Shown: positions 61,022-64,000 of the stretch, one piece after another
Layout: each line of letters begins with the position of its first letter
Position numbering within the stretch: the stretch's first letter is position 1
From: Parus major
Taxonomy: Eukaryota; Chordata; Aves; Passeriformes; Paridae
Assembly (NCBI RefSeq): GCF_001522545.3
Contig: NC_031771.1
Span: 28,973,614 to 29,037,613 of the forward strand
DNA: 64,000 nucleotides
Direction of reading: 5' to 3'
The notes under the pieces: generated by a model
The model's database searches: none
Told to the model about the DNA's origin: nothing
The model's input: only the letters and a program-made list of their open reading frames with translations
Program-made: the position numbers and the translations under genes

Positions 61022-63928
61022 GTAAGTACAAATTATGTAAGAGGTTTTTTTAAGTTTCAAAGGAACTATTTTCGTATAATTTTATATTTTAGTAACAGTC
61101 ACTTTGTTATTCTCAGGGGATTAATTTATATTCAGGGATACTCAGCATAAATGCTTTAAAACTAGACAAAAATATGCCTTGATGCATTGTAAAGATCTGG
61201 AATTTGTATTTTAAGCACAAGACTCATCTCTGTTAAACAAGTGCCCTGTCTTGGTGTGGTGCTGGTGTGTTTCCTGGCCCTTGTTTTTACAGAACACTTG
61301 AGTTATGTTATGATCCAAAAGCAACCATGGGTCCTCTTTGGGCTAGGCATAGTACAAACTTGTAAGAAACGGAACAGTCCCTTGATGAAGGATTCAGGTG
61401 TGCTCAGCTTTGCATTTGTGCTCTTGAGACCTAAAAATCCTTTAAACTTTGGGTTTATTTACCTGTGTTATCTGATAATAGTCTGAGGAGTCACTGTTCA
61501 TTATCTTTTGAGTGAGCTGTTCATAATCTTTCAGACAAACTTTTGTTTTTGTGTTTTAATAGTAGCAGCTGCAATACCACTGAAATGCAAATGGTATCTG
61601 GAGAACTTTATTTGATGCCTGATGCTCTGGATCCTGGTTTGGTTTTGTGCTTTATCTCCTGAGCCTTTCAAAAATATTTTTATTAAAAGACACACTGAGT
61701 GTAAAATACCACTTAAAGTAGGGCTGTAAATGCATCTTGGTCCTATTCTTGGGAAATGTGTTTGTATGATCTTGGTTCCCTTCATTTAAAAAAACCCCAA
61801 AGCTTAAAAAACAATTTTGGTGGAAATTCCTTTGATAATGATGCTTGATGGAATAAGAGAAAAATAATGAGGCCACCTCAGGAACCACAGCATTAGCTTC
61901 AGAAGTACAGCTTCTACAGAGTTTGCACTTTGTATTTATGAGGTGCCTTTGGTAGTAATCTTTAAAAAATCATTTTTAGTTCTGTTTTCTTCATCCATAT
62001 ATTGCTGGGGGCAAAAGCCTAAGGTGTGGGATAATTACTGCTATCAGCCCCTTAATGTAAGAGAGCTTTCAAATACAGTGAGACAAAGTCTTGGGGTTCC
62101 TACAGTTTTTGCTTGGTGTTATTAAAGCACTTTTATTCTCTTTATTTTCCTGATATAATTTTTTTTTTACTTCACCTCAGATTTTAATAGGACTTAACAC
62201 AGCTTTTTTAATAGGACTCAATGCAGCTTGCATGTAACACATCCTTGTCAAGTAAAGAAAGGTCAAGATATTTCACATATGGACAGATGATACAAATGCC
62301 TGCCTGAAACACTTATTCATTCAAATTGCTTGGGAATATAGTGCAAAGAGCATATCAGCTCAGATCTAATTTAGACACTGACAGATTTTGATCTGGGTTA
62401 AAACATATGTGTTTGAAACTAGTGTCAGTGGCACTTATCTCAGATTTATATCCATGTAATTGAGAAGGTCATCCGATTCTCTGTGGCTAGTCTGTCCCCT
62501 AGGATTTCCTTTACTTGTCTCATGCATCACAAAGTTTGCCCCTGTTGTCTCATATATAAGCTGTTAGATACATGTCTCTCTTTGATCCAAGTTTTGTTTG
62601 ACATATTTGTATCAATCTTTACTAGTCCAACCCTGCTCATTGCTCTAGTTTATCTTAAAATTTTCGAATGGCAGTTAAAGGAAATGAGAAAAATATCAGG
62701 ATATTTTTGTCTGACCCATTCAGATTTGGGTACCTATATTCATTACTGCTAAAAAAATGTATGGGTTGAATTGTTATTGTTATTACCATTCCTGTGCTCA
62801 AAAACATAGTGAATAGGAGTCAGCAGTCTTTCCAAAATAAGGTGGTATGTGAAAGGAGCCCCTTAATGTTGAAAGTCCTGGATCAACATTTCTTTGGTGT
62901 CTGAGACCTAGGTAAGCTGTGAAGGGAAGACTGCTCAGCTCTCCAGTCCTTGTTGCCACAGCCTTTTGCTCTGTGCTTTAGTTGAATAATTCAGTCATGC
63001 TGGGAGGTGTTTCTAAATCAGGTATAAATGATCACTTTCCATGATGCTTTTGTAAGGTCCACCTTGGCAGTGGGGATGAGCTAGGCAAGACCTTAAAAGA
63101 TGCTGAACCATTTTTTCCTCTTCTGTCAAATGTGATAATGGCTTTTATTCATCCACTGTGATCTTAAAACACTTAACCTAATGATAAGTTTTTGGTAAAA
63201 TTAGTGGGGGATTTTAACATTTTCAGATTACAACTCAGTTAATTGAAGATGCGAACTGTCTTCTGGACTGGCCTGTTTATCTTTGTTTTAAACCAGGAGC
63301 CCAGACTGACTTGGTTTCTAACCTGAAATATCTTGAATTCTGAAACTCAAGTCTCAGTGCTTTGCAGTAAAAAGAGGCTAATATGATATTCCTTTGTCAC
63401 ATACAAAATGAAGCAAATACTTTTAAAACTGTGGAGACATCCAGATATCTAGGATTGATGGGGCTATTTCCTTCAATTTTACATCAAGTGCTGGAAGTAC
63501 TTTCTAACTAAAAGATTTTCTGAATATTAATGGTTGTAGAGTTTTTGAAGATATAAAACTGAATAAATGAGTCTTTCTCTTATGTATTTTTTCTTACTTT
63601 TTTTTCCTGGAAAAAAAAGAGGAATTTGCAGTACTGTGAATAAGGTGAAGTAATACAGGAGTGGTTTTCAGTACATTGATTTTGCTTTGTGATAAAGGAA
63701 GTGCCAAATGGTTCAGTGCTCCTAGGTGTACATGAGTCACACTTCTGTTCATCTCATTTTGAAGTGAAATGCTCTGGAAATTGAGTATATGAGCAATGCT
63801 AGATAGTCAAGAAGATACTGGTAGAATGAAATAAGTTGTTTAAAATTAATTATTTGGGAAGTGCTTTGCAAAGCATAACTGTAAAGGAGGTAACATTTTC
63901 AACTGGCTTATTCATATGTGAGTGGATT
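61022..63928. other. Unassigned AT-rich sequence
   Basis: No gene or transposon recognised. Open frames are short and AT-rich. Confidence 0.5.
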
Positions 63929-63957
63929 ATATTAATCACTGCATTAGTGATTAATAT
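63929..63957. repeat. 12-bp perfect inverted repeat with TAATC/GATTA half-sites
   Basis: ATATTAATCACT (63929-63940) and AGTGATTAATAT (63946-63957) are exact inverted arms with a 5-nt loop GCATT. Each arm carries TAATC, the core bound by OTX/PITX/bicoid-type homeodomains, in inverted arrangement. Either a dimer site or a hairpin is possible. Confidence 0.6.
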
Positions 63958-64000
63958 CCCATTTTATTTTCTTGTAAAGTACAAGATCTGAAAACTAAAG

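Noticed and set aside
1..64000. CRISPR arrays, operons, phage or bacterial genes
   Set aside because: No regularly spaced direct repeats, no dense coding and no ribosome-binding pattern. The CR1 and LTR content shows vertebrate nuclear DNA.

Overview
This window looks like AT-rich vertebrate nuclear DNA, most likely from a bird and plausibly a songbird. Three observations support this. Chicken-repeat-1 (CR1) LINE 3' ends occur at 9.89, 23.65, 24.67, 29.92 and 47.10 kb, with a short inverted one at 41.39 kb. Three solo retroviral LTRs of avian type lie at 5.8, 40.5 and 58.1 kb. Recognisable repeats make up only a small part of the 64 kb, as is usual in birds. There are no operons, bacterial signals or CRISPR arrays, and I recognise no tRNA or rRNA. 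I could not assign any stretch to a known protein-coding gene. Open frames reach 181 codons only inside a GC-rich island and about 123 codons elsewhere, which chance can explain. The window is best read as a gene-poor interval or the inside of a very large intron.

Layout. From 1 to 9 kb the sequence is mostly featureless, with a small CpG-rich patch at 1.19-1.46 kb followed by a consensus splice donor, and a solo LTR at 5.82-6.39 kb. At 9.40-9.79 kb lies a dense CpG island (about 43 CpG in 390 bp by hand count), the best promoter candidate. A perfect hairpin and a truncated CR1 follow it. From 10 to 33 kb the sequence is AT-rich and unassigned, with simple repeats, a 13-bp minisatellite and a 0.7-kb CR1 piece. 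At 33.28-33.78 kb there is a cluster of E-boxes. At 35.87-38.0 kb a very old minus-strand LINE of the CR1/L3 type can be followed through endonuclease and reverse-transcriptase motifs in the expected order. A same-family solo LTR with perfect 5-bp target-site duplications sits at 40.51-41.05 kb. Between 43 and 46 kb there are two exon-like segments, then a strong CTCF-type motif at 46.71 kb. A third LTR, from another family, lies at 58.05-58.71 kb. The best exon-like segment of the window is at 60.93-61.02 kb.

How the parts may work together. Nothing here forms a pathway. The functional candidates are regulatory (CpG island, CTCF-type site, E-box cluster, homeodomain-type hairpin) or non-coding/exonic (three splice-bounded segments on the + strand). 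The repeats record at least two layers of transposition: a very old LINE, and younger CR1 and LTR insertions. All functional statements about non-repeat sequence are inference and need alignment or RNA data.
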